Counted from the first letter of the stretch, positions 7,398 to 17,126 are shown. The stretch: 49,066 bases of DNA from Burkholderiales bacterium (GCA_026225235.1 JAMFSK010000151.1:1-49066); one strand, 5' to 3'. Made by a program: numbers and translations. Notes: a model not told the origin generated them from the letters alone.

Positions 7398-9173
7398 TTG
7401 GGTTCAAGATGCCCCAAGCACGGTCTCCATATTTTTCGAATACAGCACAAGACTGTGAACCTCAACAAAGGCACGCGTCCGGTCCCGCTGATCCTCTCGC
7501 TCGCACTTTTCCTTTGCGGACTCGGCGTGACGCACCTCGTCGAGCGCGAACTGGCTTCACGCGTACAGACCGCCGCCGATCTCAGGTTCGATGATTTCGT
7601 GTCCGAGAGAACGAACAAGATTCAGGGGCAATTGCAGCGGTACGTCGATTTGCTTCCTGGTCTGCGCGGTCTATGGAGTGTGGCTGGCGAGCCCGATGCG
7701 AAGATGTTTCACCTGTACGTGGATGCGCTTCACGTGTCGGAGCGCTTCCCCTCACTCGCGAATCTGAACTACAGCGACTACATTCTCACGGGCGACAGCG
7801 CGAAGTACGAGGGCTTCGTCCGAAAAAATGACAACAATCCCTCATTCTCAATTTTCCCCAAAACGACCCCGAATCTGCATAGACTGGTGGTTCGGTTTGT
7901 CGAGCCTTCTCAGATGGGCTACTTCGGGCGAGACATTGGCACTAACGTCCTCGACGAAAGCCACCTGTTCGGTCAACAAGCCGCGAGCGGCACCGCGTCC
8001 ACGAGCGGATTGCCGATCTCACAGCTAAAGGGTTGGCCAGGACCCGGCCTCGGCATCAGACTGGCTATCTATAGGGGCGGCGGGGTGCCGCCTGTAAAGG
8101 ACAGGCAGAAGCTGTTCCAGGGGTCGGTGGGCTTGTTCGTCAATATTCATGGCCTGATTCATGAGGCAATACCCGGGTCGGATTGGCGATTTTTGTCGCT
8201 GCGCTTGCGCTCGCTCCCTTGGACGAGTGAACAGGAAACCGTAGATCGCAACCTCTTTTCCTCGGAGCCTCTTGACACACATTCGGCGACGAAAAGTCGG
8301 GTTCGCCGATTTAGCGTCGCCGAACGGGAATTCGAACTTGTCGCGACCGTCCCCGAAGATCGGTTTCTGGACGTGATCGGCGCCCACATCAAACAAATCT
8401 CCTATACGATCGGCGGCTTTTTGAGTGCCGGCGCCGCTCTGATCCTGTATTTGCTTATGAGTTTGAATACGCGTCTGTTGGCCACCGTGACGACACAGAC
8501 ATCGACACTGAGCTCGACCAGGCGACAGGTGTCTGAGCTGCTCAGCAAGCAATTATTGGCGGAAAAAACGATCGCGGAGCAGGGCGAAAAGGAGCGTCAG
8601 GAAATCGGGCGAGAACTCCACGACGATCTCGGTCAAAAACTCACTGGGGCGTCTCTCATGCTGCGGTCTTTGACGCACGCGAATGCCTCAGTGGACGAGC
8701 GACGCTCGGTCGCGAAACGCGTATCCGAAATCGTCGAAGACAGTATCCATACTATTCGCGCGCTCTCGCATGGTCTCACCCCGTTCGGCTCTCGTAACCA
8801 CGATCTCGCAGCCGCGCTCAGTGAGCTGTGCGCGGAGGTAAGTCCTCTCCTGACCGAGGGCTGTCACCTACGCATCGCCTACGATACCGAATTGCTCTCA
8901 GAAGTCGATGCGCTCCACTTGTACCGTATCGCGCAGGAGTCGATTGCAAACGCGCTGCGCCACAGTTCGGCCAGCCGGGTCTGCGTAGAGTTGAGAGATA
9001 CTGCGGGCCGTCCGACATTGACCATCTCAGACAATGGGACCGGGATCGACTCCCTTCCGACCTTTCAAGAAGGCGTGGGCTCTCGTAGCATTCGCTCGCG
9101 CGCCGAGCTGCTACGCATGAGCGCGCGTTTCGTCCGCAACGATGCCGGCGGCACATCAGTGGTGATCGAATAG
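7398..9173 (+). CDS. CHASE-domain hybrid-less sensor histidine kinase (HisKA_3)
   Basis: The 591-residue inner-membrane kinase has, in order: a membrane helix at about 28-48, a periplasmic CHASE-type ligand domain at about 60-330, a second membrane helix at about 335-357, a coiled linker, a HisKA_3 dimerisation domain with the phospho-acceptor His408 in GRELHDDLGQKL, and an ATPase domain. The ATPase domain has its N box at IAQESIANALRHS (Asn518), G1 at DNGTGID and a G2-like GVGSRSIRSRAELL. CHASE domains sense small extracellular molecules; the ligand is unknown. The TTG at 7398 has an AGG five bases upstream. A GTG at 7455, just before the first membrane helix, is an alternative start. The stop directly abuts the regulator ATG, so they form an operon. 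Confidence 0.92.
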   Translation: MGSRCPKHGLHIFRIQHKTVNLNKGTRPVPLILSLALFLCGLGVTHLVERELASRVQTAADLRFDDFVSERTNKIQGQLQRYVDLLPGLRGLWSVAGEPDAKMFHLYVDALHVSERFPSLANLNYSDYILTGDSAKYEGFVRKNDNNPSFSIFPKTTPNLHRLVVRFVEPSQMGYFGRDIGTNVLDESHLFGQQAASGTASTSGLPISQLKGWPGPGLGIRLAIYRGGGVPPVKDRQKLFQGSVGLFVNIHGLIHEAIPGSDWRFLSLRLRSLPWTSEQETVDRNLFSSEPLDTHSATKSRVRRFSVAEREFELVATVPEDRFLDVIGAHIKQISYTIGGFLSAGAALILYLLMSLNTRLLATVTTQTSTLSSTRRQVSELLSKQLLAEKTIAEQGEKERQEIGRELHDDLGQKLTGASLMLRSLTHANASVDERRSVAKRVSEIVEDSIHTIRALSHGLTPFGSRNHDLAAALSELCAEVSPLLTEGCHLRIAYDTELLSEVDALHLYRIAQESIANALRHSSASRVCVELRDTAGRPTLTISDNGTGIDSLPTFQEGVGSRSIRSRAELLRMSARFVRNDAGGTSVVIE

Positions 9174-9830
9174 ATGAAGACGACGATTGTCATCGTGGAC
9201 GACCATCCCATCATGCGTGATGGACTCACCATGCTTTTGAGTAACACCTCCTACGAGGTGGTCGCAGTCGCTGGCGATGCTGCGGAGGCAATGAAACAGA
9301 TCAGCCAACACAAGCCGGCCTTGGCACTGATTGATCTCATGCTAGGCGAATCGAATGCCCTCAACCTGATCGCCGAACTTGCAGAGGCGGTTCCAGAGAC
9401 CCGGTTGTTGTGTCTGTCCATGCACGGGGATGAAACCTATGCGGAGCCAGCTGCGCTCGCCGGCGCGATGGGCTATGTGACGAAAGCGAGTGCCAGTCGG
9501 GTTCTGCTCGATGCGATCGATGTGGTACTCAGTGGCTCGACCTATTTCAGGTCTGATGTGCAGAGAAGTCTCTTGCGGCGCGCCCGAGGTCTATCGCAAA
9601 CGTCTGTATTGAAGCCGCTTGCAAGCCTCACGCCGCGCGAACTTGAGATTCTTCAGCTCATCGGGGTAGGTCGATCCAAAGGCAAGATTGCGGAGCAGAT
9701 CGATCGGAGTCCCAACACCGTCGAGGCTCATCGGAGCAACATCAAGCGCAAATTGGGACTCGAGACCAATGCCGAGCTCATTCGGTTTGCGGCGTTGAAT
9801 CTTCCTCAACCAAAATTGAGCGAATCATAG
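9174..9830 (+). CDS. NarL/FixJ-type response regulator
   Basis: The 218-residue regulator has an N-terminal receiver with the acidic pair Asp9-Asp10 (VDDHPIMRDG), the likely phosphorylation site Asp54 in ALIDLMLG and a conserved Lys in GYVTKAS. Its C-terminal LuxR-type helix-turn-helix (LTPRELEILQLIGVGRSKGKIA, then NTVEAHRSNIKRKLG) binds DNA. The ATG follows the kinase stop with no gap (TAGATG). It is almost certainly the partner of the preceding CHASE kinase. HisKA_3 kinases characteristically pair with NarL-type regulators. Confidence 0.95.
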   Translation: MKTTIVIVDDHPIMRDGLTMLLSNTSYEVVAVAGDAAEAMKQISQHKPALALIDLMLGESNALNLIAELAEAVPETRLLCLSMHGDETYAEPAALAGAMGYVTKASASRVLLDAIDVVLSGSTYFRSDVQRSLLRRARGLSQTSVLKPLASLTPRELEILQLIGVGRSKGKIAEQIDRSPNTVEAHRSNIKRKLGLETNAELIRFAALNLPQPKLSES

Positions 9831-9947
9831 ATCACAATTGCGCGGTATCGCTCCACGGTTGAGTTTCCGTAGTCTGTGGAGTGATTGTGACCGCAAGACA
9901 GCTCGCCTACGATTTCCCGTAAATCAAATAGACCAACGGGGAAATCC

Positions 9948-11363
9948 ATGAAGCTCACACGTGTTGCAGGCGTCTTCTCCTGCGCGGCGATCCTGTGCGC
10001 ACTTGCTGCCTGCGGCGGAGGAGGAAGCGGCAGCGCGCCGGGCACTCCCGCCGCAGGGGGGGCGAAGTCCACTACGCTTAACGGTATGGTTGCAATGGGC
10101 TCGCCGCTCGAGGGTGTGACCGTCACCGCCTACGAGACCGACGGAAGCTCGTGCGGCAGCGCGACGACCAAGTCCGACGGCACCTATTCGATGCCAATCA
10201 CCTGCACGGTGCCATTTCTGCTCGAGGCAAATACCGCACAGGGTTTGCTTGTCGCGCCGTGGGTCAATTCGACCACGATAGCGAGTTACATGAACGTGAC
10301 CCCCCTGACGACCGGGTTGTTCTTTGGCTCGATTGCGCAGAGTGGAACGCAATCGGCGATGTTGCAAGCACTCGCGGCAAGTGATCAGGTGCAGTTGAAC
10401 AGCTATCAGACATCGATCATTGTTGATCTTCAGGCGCTCTATCCTTCGTCGGATTATGGCGTGGATTGGCCCAGTGTGGACCTTGTCACTACGCCGTTCC
10501 AGGCCAACCACACGGGCATTGACCTGGTGCTTGATCAAACGGCACTCGCATTGCCAGACGCGACGCACAACTCGGTCACGATTACGAACACGAATACCGA
10601 TCAGCAGTTTTCGATCAATACACCAGGAGCCTCCACACCGTCTCTTTCAAGCGTGCAGGCGCTGACGCCCATTGCATCGTCCGTAGTGCCCGTCAATACG
10701 ACGATCCAGTTCTCGGATATCAACTATCAGCAGGCCCTGTCGTCGACACCGGGAAGCACCGGTTCGATTCTCGATGCGGGCAATGGAGCAACGGGATCGG
10801 TCACGTTTGGACTCTCACCGTCCACGACGGCGAATTTTGTGACGAACGACGGCGGTTATTCATGGGGTGCTCCGCTCGTGTATGGCAACGGCTTTGATTC
10901 GAACGTTTCTGACCAACGCCTGCCCGCAGTTGCCATGCTTTGTCGCACAGTAGCCAGTGATGGCACGGGATCGAATCATCAAAAATCAACGGACGTACTG
11001 ATTCCGAGCGATGCGGTGCCGGTGACGGACACGACTCAATTGGTTGGTGTCTCGTTCAACCGGTACTTCGAAGATTGCCTGCAAGGTGGCACGGAGCCGG
11101 CGACCGCCACAGGCAACAACTTCTCGTTCGATGGCCAGGGCAATGCGACAGTGATCGTCTCTGGGCAAAGTCTGAACGTCACAGCAACTCAAATGACCGG
11201 AGCGTTGACGAGCACACCGCTCGTCTCGCTCGGCGGCCAAGCTGGCAGCACCGTGTTTTCGGCATTCAGATATACGACGGCGTTCGGCCTGACGCGCTAT
11301 GTGCTAGTTGAGCACGGGAGCGATGGAGGCTCGTCAAACTATGTGGGTGTCTGGCTGCAGTAA
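9948..11363 (+). CDS. Large lipoprotein with carboxypeptidase-regulatory-like domain
   Basis: The 471-residue protein has a signal peptide ending at the lipobox ALAAC, followed by a GGGGSGS linker. A short beta domain follows (LNGMVAMGSPLEGVTVTAYETDG, with CGSATTKSDGTYSMPITC), which resembles the carboxypeptidase regulatory-like fold. The rest is Thr/Ser-rich, with LTTGLFFGSIAQSG and a C-terminal FGLTRYVLVEHGSDGGSS. It is probably anchored to the outer membrane. The family is common in Burkholderia and its role is unknown. It lies 117 bp after the regulator with its own ribosome binding site (GGGGAAATCC). Confidence 0.8.
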   Translation: MKLTRVAGVFSCAAILCALAACGGGGSGSAPGTPAAGGAKSTTLNGMVAMGSPLEGVTVTAYETDGSSCGSATTKSDGTYSMPITCTVPFLLEANTAQGLLVAPWVNSTTIASYMNVTPLTTGLFFGSIAQSGTQSAMLQALAASDQVQLNSYQTSIIVDLQALYPSSDYGVDWPSVDLVTTPFQANHTGIDLVLDQTALALPDATHNSVTITNTNTDQQFSINTPGASTPSLSSVQALTPIASSVVPVNTTIQFSDINYQQALSSTPGSTGSILDAGNGATGSVTFGLSPSTTANFVTNDGGYSWGAPLVYGNGFDSNVSDQRLPAVAMLCRTVASDGTGSNHQKSTDVLIPSDAVPVTDTTQLVGVSFNRYFEDCLQGGTEPATATGNNFSFDGQGNATVIVSGQSLNVTATQMTGALTSTPLVSLGGQAGSTVFSAFRYTTAFGLTRYVLVEHGSDGGSSNYVGVWLQ

Positions 11364-11951
11364 CGTTTGAGCAAGGTTGGCGAGTCGCGGGCGGGCGCTC
11401 GATGGTGTACGCCCGCTTGCTTGATCCGCTCAGCACGACTACGCCACGTGCGATGCGCGCGCCGGCGGTAACGAGCATCGATACCAGTCGCACCCATCGT
11501 GTCAGTGGCGCACGCATGCATACGCCAGCAGCCCGTCGCCGCACGACTCATGGAGTGCCGCTCAATCGGTGAGTAGTTCGTCGACATGCAGTGACGGCGT
11601 GGTCGACCGATGAGCGGTGCCAATCGTTCGCATGGTCCAACTGCTATGGCATCTCAATCGCTGTAGGAACGGGTATTTGTCAATCATGCTGACATCTAGC
11701 AGATCTAGGTGAGTTCGATGCCTTAGGTGAACGGTGAGATTTATCTATTGGCAACGAACATTCAATTTCGGCCCCGCTTGACCATTGCGAAATGAGGAAA
11801 AGCGCCGACTGTAGGGGTCCTGCCATGAAGACCCGCTACGCCAATCCGTCGATGACCGCCATCAGCTATACGACTATTTTCCGATGGAGCCCCAATCCCG
11901 CGGCAGACAGCACCGCAGCTTATAGGCAGGCATTCAGACAAGGGACGTGTT
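11364..11951. other. Intergenic stretch, no supported gene
   Basis: Frames on both strands have no family resemblance. A loose hairpin (GCGGGCG ... CGCCCGC, 11388-11415) follows the preceding stop and could slow transcription, but it has a 14-base loop and no good T-tract. Confidence 0.4.
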
Positions 11952-12917
11952 ATGCAAAATGACGACAATCGCGCGAGCATCGGCGGCTTCTTTGTGGGCG
12001 ATCAAAATGTGGTACCCACCACCCCATATGAACAGATAAAGGCTGGTGTAAAGCCAGGGGACATCCCGGAGGTTGCCAATCAAAAAATTTGGGCGGAGAG
12101 ATTCAAGGTTCCGGAAGCCGGAAGCAGTTCTGTGCGGCCACTTGGTCCGGCCATGGACGTCACAGATGGCGTGGATAGGCTGCTTGACTATGTGGCCGTT
12201 GCTATCAACATGGCGTTCTGGTTCTTCCCGTTCATCATTCCGCTACTGATTCTTTCTCGCTATGGTGGTCGCTATGTTCCCTTCGGTCTGAACTTTCTGC
12301 TCATGAATTTGCTGCGATGGGTGAGCGTGCCGTGGTTCATCTACCAAACAGTGTGCGTTATCCGGCATCTCCTGAAACGGTCGGACAAGACAAACCGTAG
12401 TCGAGGAAAATTTGGCTTGGTCTCGCGACCTATCTACGAGCGGACTCAATTGCCGAACGGCAAAGTCGCCATCACGTTCAGGCAGCGAGTCCTGAATTTC
12501 GCTGTAGCAGATATTCTCCTTGTGTTGCCCATCGTTGCGCTAACCCTCGTAGGGATAGCAACGGGCTTGTATATCGCCGTCACCTACAACTTCGGGTATG
12601 GGTTGCTCTGGATGGTTGCACTCGTTTTCGGACCCATGCTGGTGGTTCACCGCCTGAACTGGCGAAAAAAGACGATCGTGGTTGAGCCGGGGGTGGGAAT
12701 CAAGTGCGGCGGCCGGCTTTTCAGTTACGGGGAGGTGTACGAGTTCGGCTGGAGAAGTACTGAGCGAACGGGCAAAGGCGGGTTTCTCAGCATGAAGGAC
12801 TCTGTTGCTTACGCAGTAATGAACGGCGGCGAAATAGTCCTGCTTACGAAAGAAATGCGTGGAGACACGGCAGCGAGCATCTGCGCCGTGTTTCGAGACC
12901 TCGCGTCGTCGGAGTGA
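11952..12917 (+). CDS. Polytopic membrane protein with C-terminal PH-like domain
   Basis: The 321-residue protein is of unknown function. Residues 1-75 are soluble and polar. Hydrophobic segments lie at about 80-101, 108-137, 182-210 and 214-233, suggesting four membrane helices with a basic cytoplasmic loop (HLLKRSDKTNRSRGK) between the pairs. The tail from about 238 (KKTIVVEPGVGIKCGGRLFSYGEV, then GEIVLLTKEMRG) has the strand pattern of bacterial PH-like domains that follow membrane helices. That reading is inference. The body shows lower GC and more rare codons than the neighbours, which could mean transfer. Confidence 0.75.
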   Translation: MQNDDNRASIGGFFVGDQNVVPTTPYEQIKAGVKPGDIPEVANQKIWAERFKVPEAGSSSVRPLGPAMDVTDGVDRLLDYVAVAINMAFWFFPFIIPLLILSRYGGRYVPFGLNFLLMNLLRWVSVPWFIYQTVCVIRHLLKRSDKTNRSRGKFGLVSRPIYERTQLPNGKVAITFRQRVLNFAVADILLVLPIVALTLVGIATGLYIAVTYNFGYGLLWMVALVFGPMLVVHRLNWRKKTIVVEPGVGIKCGGRLFSYGEVYEFGWRSTERTGKGGFLSMKDSVAYAVMNGGEIVLLTKEMRGDTAASICAVFRDLASSE

Positions 12918-13304
12918 TGGGTTCTGTGTGCAACTCCGCGAGAGCAGGGAGTGGGGCGTCGGGAGATAAACCCACGGGAGTTGCATTGCACAACATGTCG
13001 CATCCCGACGGGTCCGCAGGCCGGTCGACATTCGACCATTGCCTGCGTTAGCCACAATTTGTATCAGTCGGGCGACTCAGTCGCCCTTTTGGTCTCCGGA
13101 CAGCGGACTCGGAGTTCTTCGCAGATTCATGCGCAATGAGTTTGAACGACCTTGCTTCTGCGAATTCGGTGTCGATGAGCGCTCTATGCCTCTTGCTAGT
13201 ACGTCTAGCTTGATAGTAAGCGCCCAACGAAGGCATATTGTGCGAATCGGTAAAGCTGGACTAACCAAGAATAGTGTGCGGATTCAGCCCGTCGACGTGA
13301 CTAA
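12918..13304. other. Spacer with a hairpin, no supported gene
   Basis: Apart from the terminator-like hairpin at 13070-13090, I see only short frames without resemblance to known proteins. It lies between the membrane protein gene and an eroded hydrolase fragment on the opposite strand. Confidence 0.4.
13070..13090 (+). terminator. Rho-independent terminator-like hairpin
   Basis: GGGCGAC, loop TCA, GTCGCCC, then TTTT. The stem is perfect over 7 bp. It lies about 150 bp after the membrane protein stop and could end that transcript. Confidence 0.55.
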
Positions 13305-13499
13305 TCATCGGATCGTTTTTGCGCCACGACTAACGGCATGTTCCGGCCAGGACCACGATGTGTGGCATCCGCCGTGCACGCAGATCAGCGGCGGCCGGTG
13401 AGATGTGTCTTTCGGTGCAGCGGTGTATCGTTCGACGCGAATGCCGTCGATGTCATACCGATCGCGACTGATGCCAGGCCGTCTATGTGTGGTCTCCAT
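13305..13499 (-). pseudogene. N-terminal remnant of an alpha/beta hydrolase
   Basis: From the ATG at 13499, the frame reads METTHRRPGISRDRYDIDG, IRVERYTAAP and PPLICVHGGCHTSWSWPEH. The HGG is the oxyanion-hole motif that follows the second core strand in alpha/beta hydrolases. The similarity then stops and the frame ends within 15 residues. The nucleophile elbow and the rest of the fold are absent, so only about 50 of some 270 residues remain. An upstream frame extension to 13586 looks non-coding. Confidence 0.6.
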
Positions 13500-13656
13500 G
13501 CTTTCACTCCGTTTCGTTTGCAAGCCTATACGTCGACTCCTGGAGCGTGTGTAGATGAATTTGATCGGGCTAGCCGGTTCGCGCATGGGCGATCCAGATT
13601 CAGCGATGCCAGGAAAAATTCGCCCGGAATCTCGTTAGCTGCCTTTTTCGACCTAG

Positions 13657-14571
13657 CTAACTCCTGCTCGTCAAGGCGACGATAAAGTCAAGAAATGCCC
13701 TTGTCTTGGCCGGCACGTGGTGCCGCGACGGATGGTACGCATAGAGCGGGAAGCGCTCGTCGGGCCAGTCCGGGAACAGGTTGACAAGCCGTCCCTCCCG
13801 GATCAGGGGCTCGGCTCCGAGCAGAAGCATCTGCGCGACGCCGGAACCCGCCAAGCATGCGTTGAGGAGTGCGCTTGGGTCATTTACCGTTAGCCGTCCA
13901 TTCGTTTCGACAACAAGCTTTTTGCGCTTGCGATGAAACTCCCACGGAAACGACTTTCCAGTTTCCGGGTTCCGGAATTCAAGGCACTTGTGCGCCCCGC
14001 GACCCAGATCTTGAGGCTCCGCTGGTCGCCCCCGGCGAGCGAGGTACGAGGGCGACGCGACAGTGGCAATCGGGGTCTCAAGGAGCTTTCGCGCAATCAG
14101 ACTGGATGAGCGAGGTTCGCCAAATCGCAAGGCCAGATCGAAGCCGTCCATGATGAGGTCGCCGAGATGATCTCTAGCAATAAACTCGAGCTCAAGTTCA
14201 GGATGTGCATCCATGAACTCGTCGAGCTTTGCGCCCAGAATGATGCGCGAAAAAACCGGATCCAAATTGATTCGCAGCTTCCCGCGCACTGTCGCGGCGC
14301 CTCCTGTAGCGGCCGCGGCCGCTTCCTCCAGTCCCCTTAAGTGCGGCATGACCTGCTCGTAGAAGCGGCGACCCTCTTCGGTGAGAGAAACGGCGCGAGT
14401 CGTCCGATTGAAGAGCCGTATTTTCAGCCGTCTTTCGAGTCGAGCGATGGCCCGGCTAACCCCGGGTGGTGACATACCCATTAATTCGGAGGCGGCTGCG
14501 AATGTCCCTGCATCGACGACGGCAGCCAATACGCTGATGCCGCTAGATAGATTCTCACTGGACGATCTCAT
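13657..14571 (-). CDS. LysR-family transcriptional regulator
   Basis: The 304-residue protein starts at ATG 14571; the longer frame upstream is not LysR-like. The winged helix occupies residues 8-67 (ISVLAAVVDAGTFAAASELMGMSPPGVSRAIARLE), with the usual RLFNRTTRAVSLTEEG wing. A two-lobed effector-binding domain follows (LRINLDPVFSRIILG, then DLIMDGFDLALRFGEP). It belongs to the broad CrgA-like subgroup, going by the DGFDLALR segment. It is transcribed divergently from the serine hydrolase gene, the usual arrangement for a LysR regulator and its target. The effector cannot be told from sequence. Confidence 0.93.
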   Translation of the reverse strand: MRSSSENLSSGISVLAAVVDAGTFAAASELMGMSPPGVSRAIARLERRLKIRLFNRTTRAVSLTEEGRRFYEQVMPHLRGLEEAAAAATGGAATVRGKLRINLDPVFSRIILGAKLDEFMDAHPELELEFIARDHLGDLIMDGFDLALRFGEPRSSSLIARKLLETPIATVASPSYLARRGRPAEPQDLGRGAHKCLEFRNPETGKSFPWEFHRKRKKLVVETNGRLTVNDPSALLNACLAGSGVAQMLLLGAEPLIREGRLVNLFPDWPDERFPLYAYHPSRHHVPAKTRAFLDFIVALTSRS

Positions 14572-14896
14572 AGGCGCTGCACCCTGGTCATTGAATGATC
14601 GAAAGACATTCAGTCGAACGACAACATAGCACGCAGTACGGCTCTGACTCACCGCCACGATCGAAGCTCTCGCCTCTAGTCCCGAACACGCGATTCGGTT
14701 GCGTGCCCGGCCCGTAAAGGCCCAGCCCCGCACAGTGCGTCCAAAACTGCATCCTGACTGATTAGTAACCATTAGTCACTTTAGATGTGCCATTCATGTC
14801 ATTTAGTTTCTCATCGCATTTACCCACAATGCATTCCATCAGCACGTTTCAACCCCAGCCACCCCGTCGTTCATTCCAATTTCCAAGGAGTAGGAG
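14572..14896. promoter_or_regulatory. Divergent promoter region, LysR / serine hydrolase
   Basis: A 325-bp spacer separates two divergent genes. It contains the direct repeat ATTAGT at 14761-14766 and 14771-14776, with partial dyad symmetry around it (GACTGATTAG ... CCATTAGTC), a plausible LysR-binding area. The forward gene is preceded by AAGGAGTAGGAG, a strong ribosome binding site just before ATG 14897. Confidence 0.4.
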
Positions 14897-16210
14897 ATGA
14901 CCATTCAACTCACCCGTCGTGACCTGTTGAAGCGAGCATCGGGCCTCGTGGCCGCCGCGGCACTGGGCGGATTGACTAGCACCCAAACAGAGGCCGCAGA
15001 GTTACAAGAGGAGCGCAATCGCACTCTGGTGCGCAAGCCGGTCTTTGCCACGATTGACCATTCCCTGCGGCAGGCCGTCGATAACGGCACCGTAGCGGGT
15101 GTGGTGGCGATGGGCGCTACGCAGCGCGGGCCCATCTACGAGGGCGCATTTGGCCATGCCAATCCCCAGACCCGTACGGCGATGACGCCCGACACGGTGT
15201 TCTGGCTGCTATCGATGACCAAGGCGATCACTGCAACGGCGTGTATGCAACTCATCGAGCAGGGCAGGCTCCGGCTTGACCAGCCGGCAGGCGAGATCCT
15301 TCCGGAACTGAAGTCGCCGCAGGTGCTGGATGGCTTCGATGCATCCGGACAGCCTAAGCTGCGTCCCGCACGAAACACGATCACCGTGCGTCATTTGCTA
15401 ACTCACACGTCCGGCTTCACATACAGCATCTGGAGCGAAAACATGAGCCGGTACGAAAAGGTGACCGGCATGCCGGATATTGGCTATTCGATGAACGGCG
15501 CGTTCAAAGCGCCGCTGGAGTTCGAGCCTGGCGAGCGCTGGCAGTACGGCATCGGGATGGACTGGGTGGGCAAGCTTGTTGAGGCAGTGACCGATCAGTC
15601 ACTGGAAGTCTACTTCCGGGAGCACATTTTCACGCCGCTCGGCATGAGCAATTCGGGATTTCTGATCAGCGGCGCGCAGAAGGGGCGAGTGGCAACCATG
15701 CACAACCGGCAACTAGACGGCTCGCTCAAGCCAGCTCCGTTCGAAATCAACCAGCGACCCGAGTTCTTTATGGGTGGCGGCGGTGCATTCAGCACGCCGC
15801 GCGACTACATGGCGCTCCTACAGATGCTTGTAAACGGTGGGATGTACCGCGGCGAGCAGGTCCTGCGTGCCGACACTGTTGCGACGATGTTTCAGAATCA
15901 GATCGGAGACCTTCAAGTAACCGAAATGATGACTGCGCAGCCGGCGTGGTCGAACAGCTTCGATCAGTTTCCCGGGACGCCTCACAAGTGGGGGTTGTCC
16001 TTCGACATCAACACACGACCGGGGCCGCATGGCCGCAGCGCAGGCAGCATCAGCTGGGCAGGACTGTTGAACAGCTATTTCTGGGTCGATCCGGTCAAGA
16101 AGGTGGCCGGCACGCTGTTCACGCAGATCCTGCCGTTCTACGACCCTCGTGTCGTGGACCTGTACGGACAGTTCGAGGAGGGGCTGTATCACGGCCTGAA
16201 GCTCGCCTGA
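14897..16210 (+). CDS. Tat-exported serine hydrolase (beta-lactamase/EstB family)
   Basis: The 437-residue protein begins with a twin-arginine signal (RRDLLKRASGLVAAAALGG), so it is probably exported folded. The class C beta-lactamase-like fold is shown by the SxxK nucleophile motif S106-M-T-K109 in WLLSMTKAIT, LLTHTSGFTYSIW after it, an RWQYGIGMDWVG segment where the conserved Tyr is expected, and GGGGAFSTPRDYM near the C-terminus. The Tyr is followed by Gly rather than the Y-x-N of true beta-lactamases, which suits an esterase or transesterase (EstB or LovD-like) better than an antibiotic-degrading enzyme. It is followed 50 nt later by an NmrA-type reductase and faces a LysR regulator. Confidence 0.9.
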   Translation: MTIQLTRRDLLKRASGLVAAAALGGLTSTQTEAAELQEERNRTLVRKPVFATIDHSLRQAVDNGTVAGVVAMGATQRGPIYEGAFGHANPQTRTAMTPDTVFWLLSMTKAITATACMQLIEQGRLRLDQPAGEILPELKSPQVLDGFDASGQPKLRPARNTITVRHLLTHTSGFTYSIWSENMSRYEKVTGMPDIGYSMNGAFKAPLEFEPGERWQYGIGMDWVGKLVEAVTDQSLEVYFREHIFTPLGMSNSGFLISGAQKGRVATMHNRQLDGSLKPAPFEINQRPEFFMGGGGAFSTPRDYMALLQMLVNGGMYRGEQVLRADTVATMFQNQIGDLQVTEMMTAQPAWSNSFDQFPGTPHKWGLSFDINTRPGPHGRSAGSISWAGLLNSYFWVDPVKKVAGTLFTQILPFYDPRVVDLYGQFEEGLYHGLKLA

Positions 16211-16259
16211 GCGCCGATCAATAGTCGGGACGCATCTATCTACGCAAGGAGAAACTGCA

Positions 16260-17126
16260 ATGTATGCAATCACAGGGATAACAGGAAAGGTCGGCGGTGT
16301 GGTGGCGAGCACGTTGCTCGCATCGGGCCAGCGGGTACGTGCGGTGGTGCGCGACGCCGCTCGGGCGCAGTCGTGGGCTGAGCGCGGATGTGAAGTGGTG
16401 ACAGCCTACATGGACGACGAGGCGTCCCTTACGGCCGCGTTCGAGGGCACGCAAGGCGTCTTCGTTCTGCCGCCGTCCGAGTTCGATCCGTCGCCGGACT
16501 TTCGCGAGGCACGTGCCGTCATTGACGCCGTGCGCAGGGCGCTTCAGTCGGCGGCACCTGGGAAGGTGGTCTGCCTGTCGACGATAGGCGCGCAGGCCAC
16601 CGAGACCAATCTGCTGACGCAACGTACGCTGATGGAGCAGGCGCTTCGCAATTTACCGATGCCCGTGGCGTTCCTGCGTCCTGGCTGGTTCATGGAAAAC
16701 GCCGTATGGGACGTTGTGCCGGCCCGCGACAAAGGGATGATCCCCAGCTTTCTACAACCACTCAACAAGGCTGTGCCGATGGTCGCGACCGCGGACGTGG
16801 GCCGCATTGCCGGACAACTGCTTCAACAAGCCTGGCGCGGCGTGCGTATCGTCGAGCTGGAGGGGCCGCAACGTGTGAGCCCGAACGATCTGGCCGAGGC
16901 ATTTGCGCGCGTACTCGGTCGTCCGGTTTGTGCGGAAGGGGTACCGCGCGAAACATGGGGCGCGCTGTTCCGGTCCCAAGGTACGAAGGACCCGCTGCCG
17001 CGTATGCGGATGCTCGACGGGTTCAATGAAGGCTGGATTGCCTTCGAAAGCGAGAAAGCCGACATCGTCAAAGGCGAGGTGGAACTGGAAACCGTTCTGC
17101 GTGACCTCGTCTCGCAGGCGGGCTAA
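16260..17126 (+). CDS. NmrA-like NAD(P)-binding oxidoreductase
   Basis: The 288-residue protein has an N-terminal dinucleotide-binding motif (MYAITGITGKVGG). The second strand ends in RAVVRD, typical of NADP-preferring NmrA/atypical SDR proteins. EGTQGVFVLPP and VVCLSTIGAQ form the central sheet, followed by LRPGWFMENAVW, a diagnostic NmrA-type segment. The canonical YxxxK pair of classical SDRs is not expected in this group. The start has AAGGAG seven bases upstream. It is probably co-transcribed with the serine hydrolase and controlled by the same LysR regulator. The substrate is unknown; quinone reductase-like or isoflavone reductase-like roles are possible. Confidence 0.88.
   Translation: MYAITGITGKVGGVVASTLLASGQRVRAVVRDAARAQSWAERGCEVVTAYMDDEASLTAAFEGTQGVFVLPPSEFDPSPDFREARAVIDAVRRALQSAAPGKVVCLSTIGAQATETNLLTQRTLMEQALRNLPMPVAFLRPGWFMENAVWDVVPARDKGMIPSFLQPLNKAVPMVATADVGRIAGQLLQQAWRGVRIVELEGPQRVSPNDLAEAFARVLGRPVCAEGVPRETWGALFRSQGTKDPLPRMRMLDGFNEGWIAFESEKADIVKGEVELETVLRDLVSQAG

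Noticed and set aside
8025..8552. Reverse frame of 175 codons inside the CHASE kinase gene
   Set aside because: It overlaps the conserved kinase frame entirely and shows no family motifs.
13657..14772. Longer version of the LysR protein starting at 14772
   Set aside because: The 67 extra residues are not LysR-like and run through the divergent promoter. ATG 14571 gives the standard N-terminus.
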